From the NCBI GenBank assembly GCA_910585275.1, contig CAJUCW010000012.1, positions 1 through 64,000 on the forward strand: DNA of 64,000 nucleotides, in the 5' to 3' direction. The notes under the pieces are model-generated. The model had not been told where the DNA came from. It searched no databases and was given only the letters and a program-made list of their open reading frames with translations. The first letter of the stretch is position 1; every line of letters starts with the position of its first letter. The translations under genes and the position numbers were made by a program. Shown here piece by piece: positions 34,453 through 44,149 of the stretch. Source of the DNA: an uncultured Muribaculaceae bacterium (GTDB lineage: Bacteria > Bacteroidota > Bacteroidia > Bacteroidales > Muribaculaceae).

Positions 34453-35460
34453 TTAGCCATTGTATTTCTTCATGATGGCGATGAGGTCGAGCACCTTGTT
34501 AGAGTAGCCGATCTCGTTGTCATACCAGGAGATAACCTTAACGAAGTTCTCGGTAAGATATACACCGGCGTTGGCATCGAAGATAGAGGTGAGGGGGCAG
34601 CCGAGGAAGTCAGAGCTTACAACAGCGTCTTCGGTGTAACCGAGCACGCCATTGAGTTCGCCTTCGGCAGCCTCTTTCATTGCAGCGCAGATAGCCTCTT
34701 TGGTAGCGGGCTTCTCGAGGTTGCAGGTGAGGTCAACTACAGAAACATCGAGAGTGGGGACACGCATGGAGATACCTGTGAGTTTGCCGTTGAGCTCGGG
34801 GATAACTTTACCAACAGCCTTGGCAGCACCGGTAGAAGAGGGGATGATGTTGCCGGATGCGGCACGGCCACCACGCCAGTCTTTCATAGAAGGACCGTCA
34901 ACGGTCTTCTGAGTAGCTGTGGTAGAGTGAACGGTGGTCATGAGGCCTTCCTTGATGCCGAACTTGTCGTTGAGGACCTTAGCGATAGGAGCAAGGCAGT
35001 TGGTGGTGCAAGATGCGTTGGAAACGAACTGCTGGCCGGCATAGGTCTGAGCGTTAACGCCGCAAACGAACATCGGGGTGTCGTCCTTAGAAGGAGCAGA
35101 CATCACAACATACTTGGCACCAGCCTCGATGTGAGCCTGAGCTTTCTCTTTAGTGAGGAAAAGACCGGTTGATTCAACAACATACTCGGCGCCAACTTCG
35201 CCCCAAGCGATTTCAGCGGGGTTCTTGCATGCGGTTACGCGGATAGCTTTGCCATTGACGATGAGGAGGCTCTTCTCCATGTCATAGTCAACAGTGCCGT
35301 CGAAACGACCATGCATTGTGTCATATTTGAGCATGTAAGCCATATAATCAACTGGGAGAAGGTCGTTGATAGCTACAACCTCGATGTCCTCTCTCTTAGT
35401 AGAGGCACGGAACACGAAACGTCCGATACGGCCAAAGCCGTTGATACCAATTTTTGTCAT
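34453..35460 (-). CDS. gapA: Glyceraldehyde-3-phosphate dehydrogenase, type I
   Basis: The 335-residue cytoplasmic enzyme oxidises and phosphorylates glyceraldehyde-3-phosphate in glycolysis. It has the NAD-binding start KIGINGFGRIGR, Asp33 at the tip of the second strand (AINDL; favours NAD over NADP), catalytic Cys151 in SNASCTTNC and its partner His178 (TTVHS). The substrate-binding SSTGAAKAV and the conserved end WYDNEIGYSNKVLDL are also present. Length is normal for the family. It is transcribed alone from a near-consensus promoter and ends at a strong terminator. Confidence 0.97.
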   Translation of the reverse strand: MTKIGINGFGRIGRFVFRASTKREDIEVVAINDLLPVDYMAYMLKYDTMHGRFDGTVDYDMEKSLLIVNGKAIRVTACKNPAEIAWGEVGAEYVVESTGLFLTKEKAQAHIEAGAKYVVMSAPSKDDTPMFVCGVNAQTYAGQQFVSNASCTTNCLAPIAKVLNDKFGIKEGLMTTVHSTTATQKTVDGPSMKDWRGGRAASGNIIPSSTGAAKAVGKVIPELNGKLTGISMRVPTLDVSVVDLTCNLEKPATKEAICAAMKEAAEGELNGVLGYTEDAVVSSDFLGCPLTSIFDANAGVYLTENFVKVISWYDNEIGYSNKVLDLIAIMKKYNG

Positions 35461-35792
35461 TGCTTTTAAAATATTAATTGGGTTCTAAGATTTTGAATTA
35501 AATGTCTTTTTTCCTTAAGCAAAGCATGTGTGGGCTACACACATTATATGTTTTAGAATTACGCAAAAGGTGTGATTTCTCTTTTACGCAATGCAAAATT
35601 ATAAAAAAAAATCGGTATATCAACGAGAAATGAACGATTTTTAACCTAACGATGTTTTTACTGCGAAAAAATAGACGTTTTTAGAAAATTTTTCAGTAGT
35701 TTCGCACAATAATCCCTTCGCAACCTTCATTTCGCGGCATAAGGGAGAGCTAAAACACAAACATACACACAAACCATCAAATAAATATTCTT
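35461..35792. other. Divergent intergenic region between gapA and mscL
   Basis: A+T-rich, with the gapA promoter on the minus strand (35594-35624) and a weaker -7-like TAGTTTCG near 35696 for mscL on the plus strand. No other signal is seen. Confidence 0.5.
35594..35624 (-). promoter_or_regulatory. Promoter of gapA
   Basis: Minus strand: GTTG (35624-35621), a 19-base spacer, then TAATTTTG (35601-35594). It differs by one base from the consensus -33 and implies a leader of about 130 bases. Confidence 0.7.
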
Positions 35793-36233
35793 ATGGGAAA
35801 ATTCTTGGCGGATTTCAAGGAATTCGCATTAAAAGGAAATGTGATTGACATGGCTGTCGGTGTAATCGTCGGCGGTGCTTTCGGAAAAATCGTATCGTCG
35901 CTCGTCAACGATATCATAATGCCCGTGATTTCGCTCGTTACGGGCGGTTCGGGCTACGAGAACCTGAAATACGTTATAAAAAACGGTGTTCCCGCCGGGG
36001 CCGACGGCACAGCCGCAGTTGAAGAAGTGGCCATACACTACGGCACGTTCATTATGAACATCGTCGATTTCTTCATTATCGCCCTCTCCATATTCGTGGC
36101 AATCCGCATAGCTATGAAGCTTAAGAAGAAAGAGGAAGAACCGGCTCCGGCACCCGCCCCGGAACCCCCTTCGAAAGAAGAAGTGCTTCTGACCGAAATC
36201 CGCGACATCCTCAAGAACCAGAATACCAAGTAG
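35793..36233 (+). CDS. mscL: Large-conductance mechanosensitive channel
   Basis: This 146-residue inner-membrane channel opens under membrane tension to release solutes during osmotic downshock. The N-terminal amphipathic helix and first pore helix are typical (FKEFALKGNVIDMAVGVIVG, GGAFGKIVSSLVNDIIMP). A periplasmic loop (about 50-80), a second helix (NIVDFFIIALSIFVAIRIAM) and a charged C-terminal bundle helix after a Pro/Ala linker follow. The second helix ends in KLKKKEEEP, as in relatives. It is transcribed alone, with a strong hairpin terminator 37 bases after the stop. Confidence 0.96.
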   Translation: MGKFLADFKEFALKGNVIDMAVGVIVGGAFGKIVSSLVNDIIMPVISLVTGGSGYENLKYVIKNGVPAGADGTAAVEEVAIHYGTFIMNIVDFFIIALSIFVAIRIAMKLKKKEEEPAPAPAPEPPSKEEVLLTEIRDILKNQNTK

Positions 36234-36270
36234 CCCGACCGTAAAAAACCGGACTTCTTAACCGCAAACA

Positions 36271-36300
36271 AACGGGACACGACTCACGTCGTGTCCCGTT
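36271..36300 (+). terminator. Terminator of mscL, possibly shared with the GH2 gene
   Basis: A perfect 13-bp stem (AACGGGACACGAC and complement) around TCAC, with a T-run on the plus strand and TTTGTTTG on the minus strand, between convergent genes. Confidence 0.9.
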
Positions 36301-36345
36301 TTTCATTATTAACAATTTAAAACTAAAAAAATGAAAAAAAGTTTT

Positions 36346-39300
36346 TTATTTAAATGCTTTGGGAAAGAGGGGAGAAATGAAATACGAATAGCCATATTCC
36401 CCCTCATCGAGGAGATATGGGGAATGGGGACCACGTCCCCAACTGTCGTCGCCGCCAAGCCCACGTTGGGCAAGGTCAACGTTAAGATAGACGCGCTTGC
36501 GGTCGCGCACCACATCGGTCGAATGGCGCTGCCCTTTCGACATTCCGGGATCAAGGGTTTCAAAAGCGAAGTCGAGGGCCGTGACATTCAGAGGCTGTCC
36601 ACCTGTCACCCTTATGCCGTAGCCATCGCTGTCGGTGAGTTCCGCCCAACGCACGTCGGTTTTGTTGCCGCTCTCCTGCGGGCGGATATAGGGGAAATAC
36701 TGGTCAGCCACTTTCCCGCTCCAGATTCCCATGAATGAAGAAGTGTTGCGGTCGCTATAATTTTCCCAAGGTCCCCTGCCATACCAACGGAAATCGTCAA
36801 ACGACGACGGCAAAGACATCCTCATGCCGAAACGCATAAGGCCAGGCGTAGCGCCGGCAGCTTTCCAGTCGGCGGAGACACCGACGGTGCCGTCAGGATA
36901 AACGGTATATACATTGCTATAACCGGACCCACCCACATCGGGAAGCGTCCAGGAAACCACCACCTTCACCACGCCGTTTTCCTCAGAGATGGAAGCCCCA
37001 CCGCTTTTACGGTTTTCTGCCGCAGCGCGCCATACGTTGGAACGCAGATGTGCCTTATTTCCCCAATCATTGTCGGTAGGCGCACGCCAGAACGACGGTT
37101 CCGGACCTTTGTCGATAACGGTTCTGCCATTCACCTCATATTTGCGCAGTTCGCCGGTGGCAACATCGAATGTAGCCACCGCAGGTCCCGCCTTGACAAT
37201 CCAAAATTTATCTGTCGTCGTGACGACGGGTGCCATGCCTTCCGAGGGATGCCATCCAAATTTCTCAGAAAGCCGGAACTGTTCCCTCGCCACCTCATGG
37301 CGTGCGGGAATCACGCCGCTTCCCTCGCGGGCATACGCATAAACGGAAAGGAAAACGTCGCCACCGCCGCCGATGGCTGAAGAACCGGCTTCCGGAATCC
37401 CCACAACTTTAGAGCCTCCGGGCCTGACATCGCCGACAGGCAGGACTCCTTCATCTATAACTTCACCGTCTTTCAGGAGTTGCCACACGAAATCATAGTC
37501 GCAGAGCCCGGTAGATATGAAATGGTTTTCCACTCTGATTTTACCCGAAGCCAAGTCAAGAGGGGAGAACCGTATGTCTTGATAGACCTTCTTCACTTCC
37601 ATCAATCCCGGATGGGGAGTACGGTCGGGCTGCACAAGCCCGTTGATACAGAAATTTTCATCATTATTATAACCTTCCGCTCCGAAATCGCCGCCGTAAG
37701 CCCAATAACTGCGCCCGAGGCCGTCTGTTGTAAGCAAGCCTTGGTCAACCCAGTCCCAGATAAATCCTCCCTGCATGTGGGGTGAACTGCGGACAATGTC
37801 GAAATATTCCCGGAAATTACCAGTACTGTTGCCCATCGCATGGGCGTATTCGCACATTATATAGGGCCTTGCCACATCCTTTCTCGCTGCATATTCCGCC
37901 ATTGCCTCAACGGTGGGATACATCGGGCAAACGATATCCGTATTATTCCCTTCCTTCGCCTGCTCGTATTGCACAGGGCGGCTTCCGTCAAGTTTTTTAA
38001 CAAAATCGTAAGCCTCCACGAAATTCACCCCATTGCCGCTTTCGTTCCCCAAGCTCCATACGATGACAGAGGGATGGTTCTTGTCTCGCTCTACAAGCAG
38101 AAGTTCCCGGTCGAGGATGGCATCCTTGAAGGCAGGGTCGGAGGCAGGATGCTTAGGATTGTTTTTCCAATCTTTCTCCTTTACGCCGAAACCGTGGTTC
38201 TCCACGTTCGCCTCATCCACCACATAAAGCCCGTAGCGGTCGCAGAGGTCATACCACAACGGCGATTGAGGGTAATGGCTCATCCTCACCGCGTTCACGT
38301 TATGCAGTTTCATCAGACGGATGTCGGCCAACATCGTTTCATAGTCAACCACATGCCCCGTCTTTTCATGATGTTCATGCATATTGACGCCATGCACTTC
38401 TATAGGAGAACCGTTGACCATGAGTTGCGCCTCTTTTATCTCGATTTTGCGGAATCCCACCTTCGACGACGTGGACTCCACCACCTTCCCTGCCTTGTCA
38501 TAGAGGGTTATGACTGCGGTGTAAAGATTGGGATGTTCCGCATCCCATTTAGCCACATCCTTTATATCCGACGAGAAAACTGCATTACATGATCCGACGG
38601 CAGGCACAACCACACCATCCGACTTATCATACACTAATTTTCCCGAAGGAGAGTAGAGGGAAACCCCGACTCGGCCCGAAGCGGAGGAAGAGGAATAATT
38701 GCGCAGTTCCACTTCTACGCCGAAGCTGCCCGTGCGATAGTCCGATGTAAGATTCTGTGTAATGGAAAAATCGCGGATACGTACCGAGCCGGTAGAATAT
38801 AGATACACGCTGCGGTCTATGCCGGAAAGACGCCAGAAATCCTGGTCTTCAAGATACGACCCATCGGTCCACCGAAACACCTGACACGCAATTTCATTGT
38901 TGCCGGAACCCAATAAATCGGTTATATCGAATTCGGCAGGGTTCTTCGTGCTCTGAACATAACCCGCTTTCTTGCCGTTGACCCACACATACATGCCGGC
39001 GGTGGAACCGTCGAAATGAAGAAACACACGCCTTCCTTCCCAAGAAGAGGGAATAACAAAACTCCGTCGATAGCATCCTACGGGATTATCGTCATGAGGC
39101 ACAAACGGCGGATTGATCGGGAATACATATTTTGTATTCGTGTATATGGGGACCCCATATCCCTCCATTTCCCAATTCGACGGCACCCGGATATCATCCC
39201 AGAATTTCACGTTATAGTCCGGGAGATAGAAACCTTCGGGCACACCTCCGGGATTTGGAGAAAAATGGAATTTCCATATTCCGTCAAGGCTCATGAACCA

Positions 39301-39477
39301 TGGGGAATCGGCATAACGGCCATCATAGGCACTTCGCGGGGAAGGGAACGGATAAGAAGTGGCACGCGGACGTTCGCGCCCCTCCGCAAACATAAGGGGG
39401 TCTTCCCACTCGCGTGAGGCGGCATATGCAGCAACCGAAAGCACTATGGAGAGAAGCAACATCAATGTTTTTTTCAT
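36346..39477 (-). CDS. Glycoside hydrolase family 2 beta-galactosidase, exported
   Basis: The 1043-residue product has a signal peptide (to about residue 20), so it is periplasmic or exported, unlike cytoplasmic LacZ. Domain order matches LacZ: sugar-binding jelly roll (about 50-235), Ig-like domain, TIM barrel (about 345-640), second Ig-like domain, and C-terminal beta-sandwich (Bgal_small_N, about 765-1040). Acid/base Glu479 (WSLGNESGNG) and nucleophile Glu543 (IMCEYAHAMGNS) are present, as is the HGVNMHEHH metal-site motif. It hydrolyses terminal beta-galactosides. The natural glycan is not clear because no PUL genes flank it; host mucin or plant galactan are both possible. Confidence 0.95.
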   Translation of the reverse strand: MKKTLMLLLSIVLSVAAYAASREWEDPLMFAEGRERPRATSYPFPSPRSAYDGRYADSPWFMSLDGIWKFHFSPNPGGVPEGFYLPDYNVKFWDDIRVPSNWEMEGYGVPIYTNTKYVFPINPPFVPHDDNPVGCYRRSFVIPSSWEGRRVFLHFDGSTAGMYVWVNGKKAGYVQSTKNPAEFDITDLLGSGNNEIACQVFRWTDGSYLEDQDFWRLSGIDRSVYLYSTGSVRIRDFSITQNLTSDYRTGSFGVEVELRNYSSSSASGRVGVSLYSPSGKLVYDKSDGVVVPAVGSCNAVFSSDIKDVAKWDAEHPNLYTAVITLYDKAGKVVESTSSKVGFRKIEIKEAQLMVNGSPIEVHGVNMHEHHEKTGHVVDYETMLADIRLMKLHNVNAVRMSHYPQSPLWYDLCDRYGLYVVDEANVENHGFGVKEKDWKNNPKHPASDPAFKDAILDRELLLVERDKNHPSVIVWSLGNESGNGVNFVEAYDFVKKLDGSRPVQYEQAKEGNNTDIVCPMYPTVEAMAEYAARKDVARPYIMCEYAHAMGNSTGNFREYFDIVRSSPHMQGGFIWDWVDQGLLTTDGLGRSYWAYGGDFGAEGYNNDENFCINGLVQPDRTPHPGLMEVKKVYQDIRFSPLDLASGKIRVENHFISTGLCDYDFVWQLLKDGEVIDEGVLPVGDVRPGGSKVVGIPEAGSSAIGGGGDVFLSVYAYAREGSGVIPARHEVAREQFRLSEKFGWHPSEGMAPVVTTTDKFWIVKAGPAVATFDVATGELRKYEVNGRTVIDKGPEPSFWRAPTDNDWGNKAHLRSNVWRAAAENRKSGGASISEENGVVKVVVSWTLPDVGGSGYSNVYTVYPDGTVGVSADWKAAGATPGLMRFGMRMSLPSSFDDFRWYGRGPWENYSDRNTSSFMGIWSGKVADQYFPYIRPQESGNKTDVRWAELTDSDGYGIRVTGGQPLNVTALDFAFETLDPGMSKGQRHSTDVVRDRKRVYLNVDLAQRGLGGDDSWGRGPHSPYLLDEGEYGYSYFISPLFPKAFK

Positions 39478-39769
39478 ACCGTTCCAAGGTTAGCTATTAA
39501 GGCGATTGGATTCAAAAGGCCAGCCACAGCTTCTCTACTGAAATCCAATTCTTTTGCAAATGTAAATAAAAATTGCGATATTTCCACGACGACAGAATAA
39601 AGAAATCAATTTTCACATTCTTTCACCACCAAATACTCCTAAACGGTGCTATTTAAATTAATTTAACTAAACCAAACCACCCCTTTTGTGGTTGTAACGA
39701 AAAGACATCGGATCATCTCACCATTCCGTAATCAATCAGAAACCATAAAGCAGTAAATATTCCAGACAC

Positions 39770-41035
39770 ATGAACTTTAATCTCCCTGACCGAAGCAAGT
39801 GGATTAGCTTCAAATCGGTGATTCAGAAAATAAAACCGGGAAACCGTAAGAGCAAGAGGGCATGGCTCTCTATAGTCCTCATAATCCTTATCATAGCCGC
39901 CGCATTGTTTTTCCTGATGAAGCCTAAAACCCAGATTCCGCCCCTGCCGAAAGTGGAGGTGGAAGAAGTAAGCACGGAAGACGTGAACATCTACGGGGAG
40001 TATGTGGGCCGCATACGCGCGCAACAGTTCGTTGAAATCCACGCCCGCGTGGAAGGCTACCTTGAAAAGATGCTGTTCAAAGAGGGTTCATACATAGAAA
40101 AAGGACAGACCCTTTTCATAATTGACCCCAAACTCTACGAAGCCCATGTCAACAAGGCGAGGGCTATACTCAACAAGGCGCAGACCCAGGAAAGAAAAGC
40201 GAAACACGACCTTGACCGTATCACCCCCCTTTTCGCCCAGAACGCTGCCTCGCAGCTCGACCTCGACAATGCCATGGCCGCCTACGAGAACGCACAGGCG
40301 GAAGTGACCGTGAGCAAGGCCGACCTCACACAAGCCGAACTCACCCTTGGCTACACCAGGGTGACGTCGCCCATCTCCGGCTACATATCGGAGAGGGTGG
40401 CCGATATCGGAACCCTCGTAGGCCCGACAGGAGGGAAATCGCTGCTGGCCACCGTGGTAAAAAGCGACACGGTGAGAGTTGACTTTTCGATGACCGCGCT
40501 CGATTATCTACGTGGCAAAGACAGGAACGTCAACCTCGGCAGCGCCGACCCCAACCGCAAATGGAATTCATTCGTGACCATCACGCTTGCCGACGGTTCG
40601 GAATATCCCTATAAGGGCCTTGTGGATTTCGCAGACCCGCAGGTTGACCCCAAGACCGGCACATTCTCCGTGCGTGCAGAGATGCCCAACCCCGATAAAA
40701 GCCTTCTGCCCGGTGAGTTCACTAAAGTAAAGGTACTTCTCGATGTAAGGGAGAAAGCCATCGACGTGCCGACCAAAGCCCTTGTAATCGAAAAAAACGG
40801 CGCTTATATTTTCGTGGTGCGTCCCGACAGTGTGGTAGAAAAACGCTTCGTGGAAACCGGTCCGGAGGTTGGCAACAACACCATTGTGGAGAGAGGGCTC
40901 GCAAAAGGGGAGAAAATCGTGGTTGAAGGTTATCACAAGCTTTCGCACGGCATGAAGGTTGACCCCGTGGCAGCCCCTGTCAGCAAAGAGAACGGCAGCA
41001 CGCAGCCGACCGCGAATAAAAAAGAGGAGGACTGA
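39770..41035 (+). CDS. RND efflux periplasmic adaptor (AcrA/MexA family)
   Basis: The 421-residue product has a cytoplasmic N-terminus of about 28 residues and one transmembrane anchor (LSIVLIILIIAAALFFLM). The beta-barrel, lipoyl and alpha-hairpin domains follow, with the paired lipoyl halves at FVEIHARVEGYLEKMLFKEG and GYTRVTSPISGYISERVADI. It ends in a charged tail. It bridges the inner-membrane pump and the outer-membrane channel encoded next. The stop lies two bases before the pump start. A helix anchor rather than a lipobox is slightly unusual for this family. No local regulator gene is adjacent. Confidence 0.93.
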   Translation: MNFNLPDRSKWISFKSVIQKIKPGNRKSKRAWLSIVLIILIIAAALFFLMKPKTQIPPLPKVEVEEVSTEDVNIYGEYVGRIRAQQFVEIHARVEGYLEKMLFKEGSYIEKGQTLFIIDPKLYEAHVNKARAILNKAQTQERKAKHDLDRITPLFAQNAASQLDLDNAMAAYENAQAEVTVSKADLTQAELTLGYTRVTSPISGYISERVADIGTLVGPTGGKSLLATVVKSDTVRVDFSMTALDYLRGKDRNVNLGSADPNRKWNSFVTITLADGSEYPYKGLVDFADPQVDPKTGTFSVRAEMPNPDKSLLPGEFTKVKVLLDVREKAIDVPTKALVIEKNGAYIFVVRPDSVVEKRFVETGPEVGNNTIVERGLAKGEKIVVEGYHKLSHGMKVDPVAAPVSKENGSTQPTANKKEED

Positions 41036-41037
41036 CC

Positions 41038-44000
41038 ATGAAAAAGAATTTTTTTCTCGAACATCCCGTTTTTTCGATTGTGCTCTCGATTGTGATATTC
41101 ATAATCGGCATAATCGGACTTGTGATGCTTCCGGTGGACCAATATCCCCAGATTGTGCCTCCGGTGGTAAAAATCACGGCATCTTATCCGGGTGCGGACG
41201 CCATGACCGTGACCCAAGCGGTGGCAACCCCCATAGAACAGGAGCTCAACGGCACGCCCGGCATGATTTACATGTCGTCGTCGAGTTCGAATTCGGGAGG
41301 GTTCTCCGCACTTGTCACCTTCGACATCGACGTTGATCCGGAACTCGCCGCCGTCGATATCCAGAACCGCATCAAAAAAGCGGAATCAAGGCTCCCGGCG
41401 GAGGTGGTGCAGAACGGCATCTCCGTGTCGAAGGAAACGGCAAGCAAACTGATGACCATTACCATCCTTTCCGACGATCCGAAATTCGATGAAGTCTATC
41501 TCAGCAACTACACCACCCTCAACGTAATCGACCCCATAAGGCGTATCCCCGGCGTGGGAAGCGTCGGCAACGTAGGAAGCCGTTATTATGCCATGCAGAT
41601 ATGGGTGCAGCCCGACAAACTCGCCAACCTCGGGCTGACCGTAAAAGATATCCAGAACGCACTTAAAGACCAGAACAGGGAATCGGCGGCGGGCACACTC
41701 GGGCAGGCCCCGATGACCGACATCGATGTCACCATGCCTATCATAGCGCGCGGCCGTCTGTCATCGGTCAAAGAGTTTGAGGATATCGTGCTCCGCACTG
41801 CTCCGAACGGTTCGCTTATCCGCCTTTGCGACGTAGCGCGCATCTCGCTCGAAGCGTCGAGCTATTCTACGGAAAGCGGCATCAACGGCGGCAACGCCGC
41901 CGTAATCAACATCAACATGCTTCCGGGCTCCAACGCCATGGAAGTGGCGGAGGCGGTAAAGGCGGAAATGGAGACCATCTCCAAGAACTTCCCCGCCGGA
42001 ATCTCATATTCGATTCCTTTCGACATGACCACATACATAAAGGAATCGATACACCACGTATATCGCACGTTTTTCGAAGCATTGCTGCTTGTAATCGCCG
42101 TAGTTTTCCTTTCATTACAGAACTGGCGCGCCACCCTCATCCCGGTCATCGCAGTGCCTATTTCGCTTGTAGGAACTTTCGGAGTGATGCTCATATTCGG
42201 GTTTTCGCTCAATATGCTCACCCTTCTCGGTCTTATCCTGGCAATCGGCATAGTCGTCGATGACGCCATCGTGGTGGTGGAAAACGTTGACCGCATAATG
42301 AATTCCGAAAAGCTTTCCCCTTACGAGGCAACGGCCAAGGCGATGAAAAACCTCGGAAGCGCGTTGATTGCAATGTCGCTCGTGCTCTGCGCGGTGTTTG
42401 TGCCTGTAAGCTTCCTTCCGGGCATCACGGGGCAGCTTTACCGCCAGTTCTCAGTGACAATAGCCGTCTCGGTGGTAATCTCAACCATAGTGGCTCTCAC
42501 GCTCTCCCCGGTGATGTGTGCCAAACTCCTCAAACCGGCATCACATAAGAAAAAGGCGAAATTATTCCGGCTCGTCAATCTCTGGCTCGGCAAGGGCAAC
42601 AGATTCTACGGCCGCGCAATAGCACGCACGCTCGTCCACCCCAAAAGGATGTATGCGGCATTCGGACTCGCCCTTGTTTTCATCTACATAATGAATGCGT
42701 TTATGCCCACGAGCTTCATGTCGCAGGAAGACCAGGGATATTTCACCGTCGAGCTCGAACTCCCGGAGGGGGCCACCATCGAACGTACTCGCGAAGTCAC
42801 CGACAGGGCGATGGAATTCCTTATGGCAGACCCCGACGTAGAATATGTGCTCAACGTCACCGGTTCTTCTCCCCGTGTCGGCTCAAACCAGGCACATTCC
42901 CAGCTGACCGTAATATTGAAGCCATGGGAAGAACGCTCGTCATCCGACATCTCGGAGGTGAAAGAGAGAATACACGAAACCCTCGCCTCATATCCGGAAT
43001 GCACGGTATATATGTTCTCTCCGGCAATCATTCCGGGCCTCGGAAGCTCCGGAGGCTTCGAAATGGTGCTTGAAGCGCGTGCGGACGCAACCTATTCCGA
43101 CCTGCAGAACGCCGTAGATACACTCAGGCATTATGCGGCATCATGCCGCGCAATAGCCGACCTTTCGACATCGATGCAGGCCGACATCCCGCAGCTCTAC
43201 TTCGACGTTGACCGCGACCGCGCGAAGATGCTGGGCATCCCGATAAGCGATATTTTCTCTACGATGAAAGCGTTTACCGGTTCCATTTACGTCAACGACT
43301 TCAATATGTTCAACCGCATTTACCGAGTGTATATCCAGGCAGACGCACCTTACCGTTCGCACCGCGAAAACATCGACCTCTTCTTCGTGAAGAGTGCCGA
43401 CGGCACGATGGTGCCTGTCTCCTCGCTCGGCAATTCGAATTTCACTACCGGACCGGGCACCATCGGACGTTTCAACATGTTCAATTCGGCCACTATCTCG
43501 GGCGAGGCGGCACACGGCTACAGCACCGGCGAAGCCATGGAAGACCTCGAAAACATAGTCAGGGAGCACTTGCCCGACAATATAGGCGTGGAATGGAGCG
43601 GCCTCTCTTACCAGCAAAAACATGAAAGCGGCAACACCGGACTCGTGCTCGGACTCGTTTTCCTGTTCGTATTCCTGTTTCTCGCGGCTCTGTATGAAAG
43701 CTGGTCGGTGCCTCTCGCGGTTATCCTTTCGCTCCCGATTGCCGGGGTGGGGGCTTACCTCGGCATATGGCTCTGCGGACTGGAAAACAATATATATTTC
43801 CAAATCGGATTGGTGATGCTCGTAGGTCTCGTGGCGAAGAACGCAATCCTTATCGTGGAATTCGCAAAAGAGGAGACCGACAAAGGCACCGACCCTGTGC
43901 ATGCAGCCCTTACCGCCGCACGTCTGAGGTTCCGCCCGATCGTGATGACCTCTCTGGCGTTCATGCTCGGACTCGTGCCCCTGCTCATAGCCTCCGGCCC

Positions 44001-44133
44001 GGGGTCGGCCGCACGTCGTGACATCGGAACAGGTGTGTTCTTCGGAATGGCCGTGGCAATCACGGTGGGAATAGTGTTCGTGCCGTTCTTCTTCGTGGCG
44101 GTCAACAAGCTTTTCCGCAAAAAGAATCAATGA
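41038..44133 (+). CDS. RND multidrug efflux pump, HAE1 type (AcrB/MexB family)
   Basis: The 1031-residue product has 12 transmembrane helices and two large periplasmic loops. The proton-relay residues are present: Asp408 and Asp409 in GIVVDDAIVVVEN and Lys934 in VGLVAKNAILIVEFA. Other HAE1 marks are YPQIVPPVVKITASYPGA at the porter domain and GFSLNMLTLLGLILAIG. It exports amphiphilic drugs, bile salts or detergents using the proton gradient, as the central member of an adaptor-pump-channel operon. Substrate range cannot be read from sequence. Confidence 0.95.
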   Translation: MKKNFFLEHPVFSIVLSIVIFIIGIIGLVMLPVDQYPQIVPPVVKITASYPGADAMTVTQAVATPIEQELNGTPGMIYMSSSSSNSGGFSALVTFDIDVDPELAAVDIQNRIKKAESRLPAEVVQNGISVSKETASKLMTITILSDDPKFDEVYLSNYTTLNVIDPIRRIPGVGSVGNVGSRYYAMQIWVQPDKLANLGLTVKDIQNALKDQNRESAAGTLGQAPMTDIDVTMPIIARGRLSSVKEFEDIVLRTAPNGSLIRLCDVARISLEASSYSTESGINGGNAAVININMLPGSNAMEVAEAVKAEMETISKNFPAGISYSIPFDMTTYIKESIHHVYRTFFEALLLVIAVVFLSLQNWRATLIPVIAVPISLVGTFGVMLIFGFSLNMLTLLGLILAIGIVVDDAIVVVENVDRIMNSEKLSPYEATAKAMKNLGSALIAMSLVLCAVFVPVSFLPGITGQLYRQFSVTIAVSVVISTIVALTLSPVMCAKLLKPASHKKKAKLFRLVNLWLGKGNRFYGRAIARTLVHPKRMYAAFGLALVFIYIMNAFMPTSFMSQEDQGYFTVELELPEGATIERTREVTDRAMEFLMADPDVEYVLNVTGSSPRVGSNQAHSQLTVILKPWEERSSSDISEVKERIHETLASYPECTVYMFSPAIIPGLGSSGGFEMVLEARADATYSDLQNAVDTLRHYAASCRAIADLSTSMQADIPQLYFDVDRDRAKMLGIPISDIFSTMKAFTGSIYVNDFNMFNRIYRVYIQADAPYRSHRENIDLFFVKSADGTMVPVSSLGNSNFTTGPGTIGRFNMFNSATISGEAAHGYSTGEAMEDLENIVREHLPDNIGVEWSGLSYQQKHESGNTGLVLGLVFLFVFLFLAALYESWSVPLAVILSLPIAGVGAYLGIWLCGLENNIYFQIGLVMLVGLVAKNAILIVEFAKEETDKGTDPVHAALTAARLRFRPIVMTSLAFMLGLVPLLIASGPGSAARRDIGTGVFFGMAVAITVGIVFVPFFFVAVNKLFRKKNQ

Positions 44134-44149
44134 TAAAAAACTTCCTTAA

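Noticed and set aside
43141..44130. 329-codon frame opposite the RND pump gene
   Set aside because: It has the His/Glu/Arg-rich composition typical of the complement of hydrophobic helices. The plus-strand pump carries the proton-relay residues.
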